A DNA stretch of 64,000 nucleotides from Bifidobacterium breve (GTDB lineage: Bacteria; Actinomycetota; Acidimicrobiia; Acidimicrobiales; Acidimicrobilacustridaceae). Numbering within the stretch: the stretch's first letter is position 1; each line of letters starts with the position of its first letter. The translations under genes and the position numbers were made by a program. The stretch spans positions 81,023 through 145,022 of the forward strand of contig CAMAQM010000001.1 of the NCBI GenBank assembly GCA_945860545.1, in the 5' to 3' direction. This document shows positions 18,135 through 26,471 of this stretch, in pieces. The notes under the pieces are model-generated. The model had not been told where the DNA came from. It did no database searches and saw only the letters and a list, made by a program, of their open reading frames with translations.

Positions 18135-18761
18135 ATGACCGAGACCACTCCTTCCGCAGTCAATGGTTCGTCGGTGGGCGACCCGGCACCGCCAGTCGAC
18201 CTCGAGCGCCTCGAGGCTGCCGTTCGGGAGATCCTCGCCGCCATTGGTGAGGACCCGACGCGTGACGGCCTGCTCGCCACCCCCGGGAGGGTGGCGCGCA
18301 TGTACGCCGAAGTGTTCGCCGGGTTGTCCGAGAACCCCGCTGACCACCTCGCCACCGTGTTCGAGGCCGATCACGACGAGATGGTGATGGTGCGCGACAT
18401 CCCGTTCGCGTCCATGTGCGAACACCACCTCGTTCCGTTCCTCGGTCGGGCGCACGTGGCCTACATCCCCAACGCCGACGGTCGCATCACCGGGCTGTCC
18501 AAACTCGCCCGTCTCGTCGACGGGTACGCCCGTCGTCCCCAGGTCCAAGAACGCCTCACCACCCAGGTCGCCGACGCGCTGGAGGCGCAGCTGCAGCCCA
18601 AGGGGGTCCTCGTGATCATCGAGGCCGAGCATCTGTGCATGACCATGCGCGGGGTGCGCAAGCCCGGTTCGTCGACGGTGACGTCGTCGGTGCGGGGCCT
18701 GTTCCGCGACAACGCTGCCACCCGCAGTGAGGCGATGCGGCTCGCCATGGGCCGCGACTGA
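18135..18761 (+). CDS. folE: GTP cyclohydrolase I
   Basis: First enzyme of tetrahydrofolate synthesis, converting GTP to dihydroneopterin triphosphate. 208 residues. The zinc ligands are Cys95 and His98 (MCEHHLVPF) and Cys168 (HLCMTMRGV), and [22 protein letters not shown] is the family signature. A GGAGG site lies 7 nt before the ATG; the long upstream in-frame extension is not used. folP starts 5 nt after its stop, so the two form an operon. Confidence 0.97.
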   Translation: MTETTPSAVNGSSVGDPAPPVDLERLEAAVREILAAIGEDPTRDGLLATPGRVARMYAEVFAGLSENPADHLATVFEADHDEMVMVRDIPFASMCEHHLVPFLGRAHVAYIPNADGRITGLSKLARLVDGYARRPQVQERLTTQVADALEAQLQPKGVLVIIEAEHLCMTMRGVRKPGSSTVTSSVRGLFRDNAATRSEAMRLAMGRD

Positions 18762-18766
18762 GTGGT

Positions 18767-19597
18767 GTGCCGGTCTCGTTGAGTTCCACACCCCGCCCGT
18801 CCCCCGTCGTGATGGGGGTCCTCAACGTGACCCCGGATTCGTTCTCCGACGGAGGCCAGCACGACGGTGTGGAACGGGCGGTCGCCAGGGGGCTGGCGAT
18901 GGTTGCCGAAGGCGCCGAGGTGATCGACGTCGGCGGCGAGTCGACCCGGCCGGGCGCCGACCCCGTCGGCACCGACGAGGAACTGCGCCGGGTGGTCCCG
19001 GTGGTCGAAGCTCTCGCTGACGCACTCGGTGGCTCGGTTCGCATCTCCGTTGACACCCGGTCTGAGGCGGTGGCTTCCGCTGCGGTGCGGGTTGGCGCCA
19101 CGCTCATCAACGACGTGTCGGCCACGCTGTGGCCGGTGGCGGCGGAATGTGGTGTGGGGTGGGTGGCCATGCACGGGTGTGACGACCCCCGAACCATGCA
19201 GGCCAACCCGACGTACCGGGACGTCGTCGCCGAGGTGACGGCGTTCCTCGTGGAGCGGGCCACCGTGGCACGCGCCGGGGGAGTCGCCGAGGTGTGGATC
19301 GATCCGGGGTTCGGGTTCGCCAAGACCCCCGAACACAACCTGAGGGTGCTCGCCCACCTCGACGTGTTGGTGGACACCGGGTGGCCGGTGGTGGTGGGGA
19401 CCAGTCGCAAGAGCACGTTGGGGCTGTTGTTGGCCGACGCTGACGGTGTTGGGGATCCTGTGCCCGTCGACGACCGTCTCGAGGGCTCGGTGGCCACCGC
19501 CGTGTGGTCGGCCGCCCAGGGGGTCCCGATGGTGCGGGTCCATGACGTGGACGCCACCGTTCGTGCGTTCCGGGTGGCCTTCGGTGGGCTCGACTGA
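18767..19597 (+). CDS. folP: Dihydropteroate synthase
   Basis: Joins p-aminobenzoate to the pterin diphosphate. 276 residues from a GTG start. The two signature segments are GVLNVTPDSFSDGG (residues 17-30) and VIDVGGESTRPGAD, with WIDPGFGFAKT and VVVGTSRKS further on. Full family length. It follows folE closely and precedes the pseudo-phosphatase, folB and folK, which together supply most of the folate pathway. Confidence 0.96.
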   Translation: MPVSLSSTPRPSPVVMGVLNVTPDSFSDGGQHDGVERAVARGLAMVAEGAEVIDVGGESTRPGADPVGTDEELRRVVPVVEALADALGGSVRISVDTRSEAVASAAVRVGATLINDVSATLWPVAAECGVGWVAMHGCDDPRTMQANPTYRDVVAEVTAFLVERATVARAGGVAEVWIDPGFGFAKTPEHNLRVLAHLDVLVDTGWPVVVGTSRKSTLGLLLADADGVGDPVPVDDRLEGSVATAVWSAAQGVPMVRVHDVDATVRAFRVAFGGLD

Positions 19598-19610
19598 GCC
19601 CTCTAGGGAC

Positions 19611-19629
19611 CCCGGTCAGCCTCACCGGG
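19611..19629 (+). terminator. Hairpin after folP
   Basis: CCCGGT (19611-19616) pairs with ACCGGG (19624-19629) around a 7-base loop, 14 bases after the folP stop. No T-run follows, so termination is possible rather than certain. Confidence 0.3.
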
Positions 19630-19641
19630 AGCGTCCGAGCC

Positions 19642-19650
19642 TGTGGATAA
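19642..19650 (-). other. Perfect DnaA box
   Basis: TGTGGATAA is the complement of the consensus DnaA box TTATCCACA. It lies in the AT-richer gap between folP and the pseudo-phosphatase gene. Only one copy is seen, so it is not an origin. Confidence 0.4.
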
Positions 19651-19667
19651 CTGATGTTTGGTGGTTA

Positions 19668-19695
19668 TTTTCCCCAACGGTGAGCGGTTTTCCCC
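19668..19695 (+). repeat. Direct repeat TTTTCCCC, 20-base period
   Basis: TTTTCCCC occurs at 19668-19675 and 19688-19695, exactly 20 bases apart (about two helix turns), just upstream of the -10 box of the pseudo-phosphatase gene. It could be a regulator site. Confidence 0.35.
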
Positions 19696-19719
19696 GCGTT
19701 TCGTCCCCGGCCTCGTGTC

Positions 19720-19725
19720 AAAAAT
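19720..19725 (+). promoter_or_regulatory. -10 box, leaderless pseudo-phosphatase gene
   Basis: AAAAAT ends 6 nt before the ATG at 19732, matching four of six consensus positions. No ribosome site precedes the ATG. Confidence 0.45.
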
Positions 19726-19731
19726 GGCACG

Positions 19732-20253
19732 ATGTCCGCCGTGGCAGTCAAAGGCAAGTGGCAGCAGGGGATCGTTCCTCGCAATTTTCACTGGATCATC
19801 GACGGGCAACTCGCCGTGTGCGAGCGGCCCGGCGGGTACGGGGTGAATCACCGACGGGTCCGTCGGCAGGAGGAGATCGTCTGGATCCGTGAGCAGGGGT
19901 TCACCTCGGTGATCTCGCTTATCGGGGCGCCACACAACCTTCACAACTACGACGAACTCGGGGTCTCCTGGCAGCACTGGCCGTTCCACCGCGACGAGGA
20001 CGTCTCGGGGTTCCAGCGCCGGAACTTCCCCCAGATCACCGCAATGATCTCCGGTGGCGGCAAGTTGCTGATCCACCAAGAGGAACTCGGGGACAACGTG
20101 TGTGGCCTGATTGGGGCCTACCTGTTGTGGTCGGGACTCGTCGACAACGCCCCGGACTCGGTGACCATCCTCGAACGCATGGTGCAGCGCCAACTCGGCC
20201 CGCACGGGCGCGAGATCGTGGCGGTGGCGGACCGACTCGTCAGCCGGGCGTGA
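19732..20253 (+). CDS. Protein-tyrosine-phosphatase-like pseudoenzyme in folate block
   Basis: 173-residue protein with the layout of dual-specificity phosphatases: NFHWIIDGQLAVCERP near the N-terminus, EEIVWIREQGFTSVISLIG, the strand WQHWPFHRDED in the general-acid region and a P-loop-like stretch KLLIHQEELGDNVCGLIGAYLLW. In active enzymes this loop is HCxxGxxR. Here Gln116 replaces the nucleophilic Cys and Asn122 replaces the Arg, so it should not hydrolyse phosphate; it may bind a phosphorylated ligand or protein. It lies between folP and folB (12 nt before folB), with its own leaderless promoter. The fold call is by pattern and is my inference. Confidence 0.6.
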   Translation: MSAVAVKGKWQQGIVPRNFHWIIDGQLAVCERPGGYGVNHRRVRRQEEIVWIREQGFTSVISLIGAPHNLHNYDELGVSWQHWPFHRDEDVSGFQRRNFPQITAMISGGGKLLIHQEELGDNVCGLIGAYLLWSGLVDNAPDSVTILERMVQRQLGPHGREIVAVADRLVSRA

Positions 20254-20265
20254 GACGGGCCGGAC

Positions 20266-20643
20266 GTGGCTGATTTCGCGGTGTCCGGCGACCTCGTTGA
20301 AATTCGCGGGCTGCGGCTGTCCGGCATCGTCGGTGTGTTGCCTGAGGAGCAGGTCCGGGCCCAGCCGCTCGAGATCGACGTCGACCTCGTCTGCGACCAG
20401 TCCGCATCCGGGGTGAGCGACGACCTTGACGACACCGTGAACTACGCGGCGGTCATCGATCGGGTGCAACAGATCGTCGAGGGTGGTCACCCGGCGCTGC
20501 TCGAGTTTCTCGCCGCCCGCATCGCCGAAGGTTGTCTCGACGACCCCCGGGTGGAACGGGTCACCGTTGCGGTGCGCAAACTCCGGCCCCCGGTTCCCCA
20601 GGCGGTCGACACGACGGGTGTGCGCATCACCCGGACCCGATGA
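20266..20643 (+). CDS. folB: Dihydroneopterin aldolase
   Basis: Cleaves dihydroneopterin to 6-hydroxymethyl-dihydropterin and glycolaldehyde. 125 residues from GTG. Family markers are IRGLRLSGIVGVLPEE, VNYAAVIDRV with Tyr60, ALLEFLAARI, and VAVRKLRPPVP with the conserved Lys105. Its stop overlaps the folK start (ATGA). Confidence 0.94.
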   Translation: MADFAVSGDLVEIRGLRLSGIVGVLPEEQVRAQPLEIDVDLVCDQSASGVSDDLDDTVNYAAVIDRVQQIVEGGHPALLEFLAARIAEGCLDDPRVERVTVAVRKLRPPVPQAVDTTGVRITRTR

Positions 20644-21104
20644 GGGTGCTGTTGGGTCTCGGTTCCAACCTCGGGGACCGTAGACGACTCCTTGCTGAGG
20701 CCGTCGACTCGCTGAGCGGTGTGGTGGCCGTGTCACCGTTGTATGAGACGGCACCCGTCGGGGGTCCGTCAGGCCAGGGTGCGTTCCTCAACCTTGTCGT
20801 CGAGATCGATTCCGACCTGTCGGCGCGTGAACTGTTGGGGGTGTGCCAGCGGCTCGAAGCCGCAGCGGAACGTGTGCGCACCGAGCGGTGGGGTCCACGC
20901 ACTCTCGACGTCGACATCCTGTGGATCGACGGGGTCACGGTGGACGAACCGGACCTCGAGGTGCCTCACCCGCGCATGTGGTCGCGCCGGTTCGTGATGG
21001 CTCCCCTCGTCGATGTCGCCCCCGATGTCGCCCCGGCGGGCTGGGAGCGACAGGTCGAAGGCGACGTGCGACAGGTCGGCCGCCTCGACGACGAGGACAG
21101 CTGA
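20640..21104 (+). CDS. folK: HPPK, 2-amino-4-hydroxy-6-hydroxymethyldihydropteridine pyrophosphokinase
   Basis: Transfers pyrophosphate from ATP to hydroxymethyl-dihydropterin, giving the substrate of FolP. 154 residues. GLGSNLGDRRRLL opens the protein, RWGPRTLDVDILW (residues 83-95) holds the two metal-binding Asp residues, and HPRMWSRRFVMAPL follows. ATG 20640 overlaps the folB stop by four bases. Confidence 0.95.
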   Translation: MRVLLGLGSNLGDRRRLLAEAVDSLSGVVAVSPLYETAPVGGPSGQGAFLNLVVEIDSDLSARELLGVCQRLEAAAERVRTERWGPRTLDVDILWIDGVTVDEPDLEVPHPRMWSRRFVMAPLVDVAPDVAPAGWERQVEGDVRQVGRLDDEDS

Positions 21105-21129
21105 ACCGAACCCCGGCACGGTTGGGGGT

Positions 21130-21897
21130 GTGACCTGCGAGACTGTGCGGGTGACTGGTCGAGTTGGTGGACCCAAGGTGGCGGTCGTCGGTCCAGGTCG
21201 GGCCGGTGGGGCGATGGCACACGCCCTCGCACAGGCCGACTGGGTGGTCACGGCACGTCTGGGTCGAACCGACGACCTGCGCGCAGGGGTGCAGGGAGCT
21301 GACGTGGTCATCATCGCCACCCCTGATGACGTCATCGCCGACGTGTCGGCGTCGTTGGTGGGCGCCACCGACGCTGCGGTGATCCACCTGTCGGGAAGTC
21401 TGGGTCTGGAGGTGGTCGCCGGGCACCAACGACGAGGGTGTGTGCACCCGCTGGTGTCGTTACCCGATGCCGAGGTGGGTGCCCGACGGCTCCGGGGTGC
21501 GTGGTTCGCCGTGGCGGGGGACCCGGTCACGCTCGACGTCGTGACGGCGCTCGACGGTCGCCACGTCACCGTCGCCGACGGGCAGCGGGCCACCTACCAC
21601 GCTGCGGCGTGCATCGCCTCGAACCACTTCGTGGCGCTGCTCGGGCAGGTTGAGCGTGTCGCCGCCACCGCCGGGCTGCCACTCGAGCTGTATCTGGATC
21701 TGGTCCGTGGCTCACTTGACAACGTGGTCGAACTCGGACCGGCTGGCGCGCTGACCGGTCCGGCGGCCCGGGGCGACCAGGCCACGCTGGACCGTCACCG
21801 TGCGGCGCTCGACCCCGACGAACTCGAGGCGTACGACGCACTGGTCCGTGCCGCCCAGCGTCTCGCCGCCGTCGTACCGCCGCGAACCGATGGTTGA
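21130..21897 (+). CDS. Rossmann-like DUF2520 protein
   Basis: 255-residue protein of the DUF2520 family, distantly related to NADP/F420-dependent oxidoreductases. It has a dinucleotide-binding GPGRAGGAMA (residues 21-30), ADVVIIATPDDVI, a short HPLVSLPD segment and the helical C-terminal half with YHAAACIASNHFVALLGQ. Members are often encoded beside panC, as here (panC is two genes on), but the reaction has not been settled. GTG 21130 is used; GTG 21145 and 21151 are alternatives. It overlaps the antiporter gene by 8 bases. Confidence 0.8.
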   Translation: MTCETVRVTGRVGGPKVAVVGPGRAGGAMAHALAQADWVVTARLGRTDDLRAGVQGADVVIIATPDDVIADVSASLVGATDAAVIHLSGSLGLEVVAGHQRRGCVHPLVSLPDAEVGARRLRGAWFAVAGDPVTLDVVTALDGRHVTVADGQRATYHAAACIASNHFVALLGQVERVAATAGLPLELYLDLVRGSLDNVVELGPAGALTGPAARGDQATLDRHRAALDPDELEAYDALVRAAQRLAAVVPPRTDG

Positions 21898-23344
21898 ACT
21901 GTCCACCGCCCTCACCCTCGGGGCGGCGCTGTTGTTGTTGGCGGTGGTGTCGTCCAAGGCGGCGCTGCGACTCGGCGTGCCGTCACTGCTGCTGTTTTTG
22001 GTGCTCGGCATGCTGGCCGGGGTGGACGGGCCGGGTGGCATTGCCTTCGACGACGCCGAGCGCGCCCGTGACCTTGGGGTGGTGGCGCTGGTGTTCATCT
22101 TGTTCTCCGGTGGCCTTGACACCCAGTGGCGCGACGCACGACCGGTGCTGGTCCCCTCGGTGCTGCTCGGCACGGTCGGGGTGCTCGTCACCGCGGTGGT
22201 GACCGGTGCGGTGGCGACACTGGTGTTGGGGTTGCCTTGGGAGGTCGGGTTGCTGTTGGGCGCGATCGTGTCGTCCACCGACGCCGCCGCCGTGTTTTCC
22301 ATCCTGCGGTCCCAGGCCGTCGGCCTGCGTAACCGGATGCGTGAACTGCTCGAGGTGGAGTCCGGTTCGAACGACCCGATGGCGGCGTTTTTGACCGTGG
22401 CGATGCTCGAGTTCGCCCTCGGCGACGTGTCGGGCTGGGCGTTGGCCCCGCTGTTCGTGGTCCAACTCGTCGTCGGTGGCCTCGTCGGGTTCGTCGTCGC
22501 ACGGTTGGCCGTGGAGGGTCTCAACCGGCTGCGCCTCGAATTCGACGGGTTGTACCCGGTGGTCACGGTGTCGCTCGCTGCGCTGGTGTATGGCGTGGCG
22601 TCGCTGGCGGGAGGCAGCGGGTTCCTCGCCGTGTACGTGGCCGGTGTGGTGATCGGCAACAGCCACGTCGTGCACCGTCGTAGCCTTGGCCGGTTCCACG
22701 ACGCCCTGGCGTGGCTGGCCCAGATCGCCATGTTCCTCGTCCTCGGACTGCTCGTCACCCCGTCGGACATGGTTGAGGTCGTCCTGCCCGCGCTCGCCGT
22801 GGCGGGGGTACTCATCTTCGTGGCCCGGCCGCTCGCCGCTGCGCTGTGTCTGCTGCCGCTGCGAACCCCGGTGCGTGACACCACCATGGTGGGATGGGTC
22901 GGGTTGCGTGGCGCGGTACCCATCGTGCTCGCCACGTTCCCGCTCGAAGCCGGCATCGAGGGGGCGGACACGTTGTTCAACGTCGTGTTCTTCGTGGTGC
23001 TCGTGTCGGTGCTGGTGCAGGGCACCACCATCCCCACCGTGGCCCGCTGGCTCGGCGTGACCGGGCCACTACCTGCCGCTCCGGCGTACCCGATCGAGTC
23101 GGTGGCCCACGCCGACGCCTCGGCCGCGCTGCACGAGATCAACGTCCCGGCCGCATCGCGGATCGCCGGCCGGCGGGTGTTCGAACTCGGGTTGCCCCCT
23201 GACGTGCTCATCGTGCTCATCGACCGTGACGGTGACGTGATCGTGCCGCGGGGGGAGACCACGGTGCAGCCCGGTGATCGGCTCATGGTGCTCGCCGACC
23301 TCGAGGACCTCGCCGTGGTGCGCCACCGGGTCGCCTCTGGGTGA
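21890..23344 (+). CDS. Cation/proton antiporter (CPA1, NhaP2-like) with TrkA-C domain
   Basis: 484-residue membrane protein with 12-13 hydrophobic segments, beginning MVELSTALTLGAALLLLAVV. The transport-core markers are IVSSTDAAAVFSILR and ELLEVESGSNDPMAAFLT, which carry the ion-binding Asp residues. The soluble tail from about residue 400 (FELGLPPDVLIVLIDRDGD ... PGDRLMVLADLEDL) is a TrkA-C/RCK-C ligand-binding domain, as in K+/H+ antiporter NhaP2. It would exchange K+ or Na+ for protons. Translation is likely coupled to DUF2520. Confidence 0.92.
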   Translation: MVELSTALTLGAALLLLAVVSSKAALRLGVPSLLLFLVLGMLAGVDGPGGIAFDDAERARDLGVVALVFILFSGGLDTQWRDARPVLVPSVLLGTVGVLVTAVVTGAVATLVLGLPWEVGLLLGAIVSSTDAAAVFSILRSQAVGLRNRMRELLEVESGSNDPMAAFLTVAMLEFALGDVSGWALAPLFVVQLVVGGLVGFVVARLAVEGLNRLRLEFDGLYPVVTVSLAALVYGVASLAGGSGFLAVYVAGVVIGNSHVVHRRSLGRFHDALAWLAQIAMFLVLGLLVTPSDMVEVVLPALAVAGVLIFVARPLAAALCLLPLRTPVRDTTMVGWVGLRGAVPIVLATFPLEAGIEGADTLFNVVFFVVLVSVLVQGTTIPTVARWLGVTGPLPAAPAYPIESVAHADASAALHEINVPAASRIAGRRVFELGLPPDVLIVLIDRDGDVIVPRGETTVQPGDRLMVLADLEDLAVVRHRVASG

Positions 23345-23374
23345 GCCGTTGTGCGCCGTGGCGGCCAACCGTGG

Positions 23375-23380
23375 CAATGT
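23375..23380 (+). promoter_or_regulatory. -10 box, leaderless panC
   Basis: CAATGT ends exactly 6 nt before GTG 23387, keeping A2 and T6. This spacing supports GTG 23387 as the start of panC. Confidence 0.35.
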
Positions 23381-23386
23381 TCGCCC

Positions 23387-24247
23387 GTGGAGGTCCACCA
23401 ACGCATCGACGGTTTCCGGGCGTCGCTCGACGAGCGCCGCGCCGCGGGAGTGGCCGTGGGGTTCGTGCCCACCATGGGGTACCTCCACGACGGCCACGGC
23501 TCGCTGATCGGTCGGGCGGCTGCGGACTGTGGTGCGGTGGCGGTGAGCATTTTCGTCAACCCGTTGCAGTTCGCCGCCAACGAGGACCTCGCCTCCTACC
23601 CCCGGGATCTCGAATCGGACCTGGCGTTGTGTGAACGGATGGGGGCCACCCACGTGCTGGTCCCGTCGGTGGACGAGATGTACCCCCAACCGGTGTTGAC
23701 CACCGTGTCGGTGGCGGAGGTGTCGATGCGGATGGAGGGCGCCGTGCGACCCACCCATTTCGCCGGGGTGGCCACGGTGGTGGCCAAGCTGTTCTCCATC
23801 GTCGGGCCGTGTCGGGCGTTCTTCGGTGAGAAGGACTTCCAGCAGCTCGCCGTGGTGCGGCGCATGGCCTCGGACCTGTCGATGCCCGTTGAGGTGGTGG
23901 GCTGTGCCACCGTGCGCGAACCCGACGGGTTGGCCATGTCGAGCCGCAACGTCTACCTCGACGCGACCGAACGCCAGGTGGCGCTCGTGTTGCACCGCGC
24001 CCTCGACGCCGGGGTCGCCGCCGTGGTCGCAGGCGCCGCCGACGCCGGGTCGGTGCGGGCCGTGATGGACGAGGTGTTCGCCACGGAACCATCTGCCATG
24101 GTCGACTACGCCGAGGTTGTGGACGCCGCCACCCTCGCCCCGCTCGAGGCCCTCATACCCGGCACCGAGATCCGGCTCATCGTCGCCGCCAAGGTGGGGG
24201 CGCCCCGACTCCTCGACAACGCCGGCGTCGTCGTCCCCGCCCGTTAG
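23387..24247 (+). CDS. panC: Pantothenate synthetase
   Basis: Condenses pantoate and beta-alanine with ATP. 286 residues. The HIGH-like motif is PTMGYLHDGHGSL (His34, His37), then IFVNPLQFAANEDLASYPR, FGEKDFQQLAVVRRM and the KMSKS-like loop AMSSRNVYL. The in-frame GTG at 23351 would add 12 unconserved residues, so 23387 is preferred. Followed by panD, which supplies beta-alanine. Confidence 0.95.
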   Translation: MEVHQRIDGFRASLDERRAAGVAVGFVPTMGYLHDGHGSLIGRAAADCGAVAVSIFVNPLQFAANEDLASYPRDLESDLALCERMGATHVLVPSVDEMYPQPVLTTVSVAEVSMRMEGAVRPTHFAGVATVVAKLFSIVGPCRAFFGEKDFQQLAVVRRMASDLSMPVEVVGCATVREPDGLAMSSRNVYLDATERQVALVLHRALDAGVAAVVAGAADAGSVRAVMDEVFATEPSAMVDYAEVVDAATLAPLEALIPGTEIRLIVAAKVGAPRLLDNAGVVVPAR

Positions 24248-24264
24248 TGCCCGTCCCGGCCTGC

Positions 24265-24295
24265 TTGCGGAAACGGCCCGGCGCACTGCTAGCGT
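24265..24295 (+). promoter_or_regulatory. panD promoter
   Basis: TTGCGG (24265-24270) and an extended -10 TGCTAGCGT (TAGCGT at 24290-24295) are 19 bases apart. The leader of about 50 nt carries AAGGAG at 24335-24340. Confidence 0.45.
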
Positions 24296-24352
24296 GGCCC
24301 CATTGCCGGATGGTGACCCACAAGGCACCAAGCCAAGGAGATGCGTGACCGC

Positions 24353-24817
24353 ATGCGCCGACGGATGATGAAGTCGAAGGTTCACCGGGCCGTCGTGACC
24401 GACGCCAACTTGCACTACGTGGGCTCGGTCACCATCGACCGGGAACTCATGGCTGCCGCCGACATCCTCGAATGGGAGCAGGTGCAGATCGTCGACATCG
24501 ACAACGGCGCCCGCTTTGAGACGTACGCCATCCCCGGAGGCCCCGGCGACCTGTGTCTCAACGGTGCCGCCGCCCGCCTGGTCCAACCCGGCGACCGGGT
24601 CATCGTCATCACCTACGCCGAGTTCGAGGATGAGGAACTCGACGGGTACGAACCCACCGTCGTGCACGTCGACACCGCCAACCGGCCGGTCGACGAAGCC
24701 ACCGCCCGCACCCTCGCCCGCCGTGACGGCGACGGTCCGTTGCGCTACGTGGAGATCGAGGCCGAGGTGGGCCGTCACATGGCGGGCCTCGATGCCGAAC
24801 TCGACGGTCTGGGCTGA
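24353..24817 (+). CDS. panD: Aspartate 1-decarboxylase
   Basis: Makes beta-alanine from aspartate using a pyruvoyl group formed by self-cleavage. In this 154-residue proenzyme the cleavage site is Gly24-Ser25 within [23 protein letters not shown] and [20 protein letters not shown] are typical. ATG 24353 is 12 nt after AAGGAG; ATG 24341 directly abuts that site and is unlikely. The C-terminus runs about 20 residues past the usual family end. Confidence 0.94.
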   Translation: MRRRMMKSKVHRAVVTDANLHYVGSVTIDRELMAAADILEWEQVQIVDIDNGARFETYAIPGGPGDLCLNGAAARLVQPGDRVIVITYAEFEDEELDGYEPTVVHVDTANRPVDEATARTLARRDGDGPLRYVEIEAEVGRHMAGLDAELDGLG

Positions 24818-24862
24818 TCGGCCCGGCTCCCCGGTGGGAGCCACTGTTGCGAGTGTGCTGCG

Positions 24863-26467
24863 GTGACTGACCCCGTTGTGGACCTGTTGGTACTCGGCAG
24901 CGGCATCGCCGGGCTGTCCGCCGCGGTGCGAGCCGCACGTGAGCACGGTCTCGACGTCGGGGTGGTGACCAAGGGCAGCCTGTCCGACGCCGCCACCCGC
25001 TGGGCCCAGGGTGGGGTCGCCGCGGTCGTCGACGAGGTGTCGGACTCCACCGAGTTGCACGTCGCCGACACGTTGTCGGTCGGTGCCGGGTTGTGCGACG
25101 TGGACGCGGTGCGCACCATGGTGGCCGAAGGTCCCGCCCGGGTAGGCGAGCTCATCGCGTGGGGTGCCCGTTTCGACCGGGACGCCGAGGGCGCCTTGTC
25201 GCTGGGTCGTGAAGGTGGCCACTCGGCGTCGCGTGTGGTGCACGCCGGTGGGGCGGCCACCGGAGCGGAGATCGAGCGGGTGCTGGTGGACACCGTGCGG
25301 GCCACCGCCGCCGCCGTGCACGAGCACGTGTTCGCCGTGGACCTCGTCGTTGACGGTGGCCGGTGTTGCGGGGTGCGGGTGCGACACGCCGACGGTTCGG
25401 TGGGCACGTTGGCGGCCCGCAACGTCCTGTTGGCCACCGGTGGTGCCGGCCAGTTGTACTCGGTGACCACCAATCCGCTCGAGGCCACCGGTGACGGCAT
25501 CGCCATGGCGTTGCGCGCCGGGGTGGCGTGCGCCGACCTCGAGTTCGTGCAGTTCCACCCCACCGCCCTCGCCGTGGACCGTCATCCCCGTCCGCTCATC
25601 ACCGAGGCGTTGCGGGGAGACGGCGCCGTGTTGCGCGACTCCGCCGGTGAACGGTTCGTCGACGAGTTGTCGGCCCGTGACGTGGTGAGCCGGGCCATGA
25701 CCCAACGCATGCTCGAGCTCGGGGTCGCCCACCTGTGGTTGGACTGCACCGACGTCGACGACCTCGCCGGTCGCTACCCGACCATCGCGGCCATGTTGGC
25801 CAACGCCGGTCTCGACCCGACGGTCGACTGGCTGCCGGTGGCGCCCGCCGCCCACTACCTGTGTGGTGGGGTCATCACCGATCTGGACGGCGCCACGACC
25901 ATGGCGGGGTTGTGGGCGGCGGGTGAGGTGGCGTGCAGTGGGGTGCACGGCGCGAACCGTCTGGCGTCGAACTCGCTGCTCGAAGGACTCGTGTTCGGCA
26001 CACGTGCCGCCGCTGCGGTCGCCGCCGGTCGCAACGGTCCGTCCCCCACCGGGGCGATGGCCGGCGTGCTCGGGTCCGGCGGCGACTTCGGGTCGTTGCC
26101 CGTCGAGGTGGTCGGCACCGGCGTGGCGGGGTGTGACCCGTCGATGCGCGCATCGTTGCAGCGGGCCATGACCGAGGGGGCAGGGGTGGTGCGCGACGAA
26201 GGGTCGCTCGCTGTGGTGGCTGGTGTGCTCGACGAGGTGGCGGCGACCCCCGGTGACGGGTCGGTGGCCGCGCTCGAGGTGGCCAACCTCGCCGCCGTCG
26301 GGTCGGCGCTCGTCGCCGCAGCCCGACGCCGCACCGAGAGTCGCGGCGCCCACACCCGCATCGACGCCCCCGACCTCGACGGCGAACAGGCCCGACGGGT
26401 CGTGTGTCGCCGTGTCGATGGTGGCGCCGAGCCGTTCGACGTCGCCACCGTCGGTGGGGCAGGCTGA
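24863..26467 (+). CDS. nadB: L-aspartate oxidase
   Basis: FAD enzyme that oxidises aspartate to iminoaspartate, the first step of NAD synthesis. 534 residues from GTG. The FAD motif GSGIAGLSAA is at residues 12-21, WAQGGVAAV follows, then VQFHPTAL, ITEALRGDGAVLRDSAGERF and VHGANRLASNSLLEGLVFG, all diagnostic. It is followed by nadC after 4 bases; nadA, the quinolinate synthase, is not in the window. Confidence 0.96.
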   Translation: MTDPVVDLLVLGSGIAGLSAAVRAAREHGLDVGVVTKGSLSDAATRWAQGGVAAVVDEVSDSTELHVADTLSVGAGLCDVDAVRTMVAEGPARVGELIAWGARFDRDAEGALSLGREGGHSASRVVHAGGAATGAEIERVLVDTVRATAAAVHEHVFAVDLVVDGGRCCGVRVRHADGSVGTLAARNVLLATGGAGQLYSVTTNPLEATGDGIAMALRAGVACADLEFVQFHPTALAVDRHPRPLITEALRGDGAVLRDSAGERFVDELSARDVVSRAMTQRMLELGVAHLWLDCTDVDDLAGRYPTIAAMLANAGLDPTVDWLPVAPAAHYLCGGVITDLDGATTMAGLWAAGEVACSGVHGANRLASNSLLEGLVFGTRAAAAVAAGRNGPSPTGAMAGVLGSGGDFGSLPVEVVGTGVAGCDPSMRASLQRAMTEGAGVVRDEGSLAVVAGVLDEVAATPGDGSVAALEVANLAAVGSALVAAARRRTESRGAHTRIDAPDLDGEQARRVVCRRVDGGAEPFDVATVGGAG

Positions 26468-26471
26468 CGCC

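Noticed and set aside
19598..19731. Possible replication origin
   Set aside because: Only one DnaA box is seen and no dnaA, dnaN or gyr gene is near.
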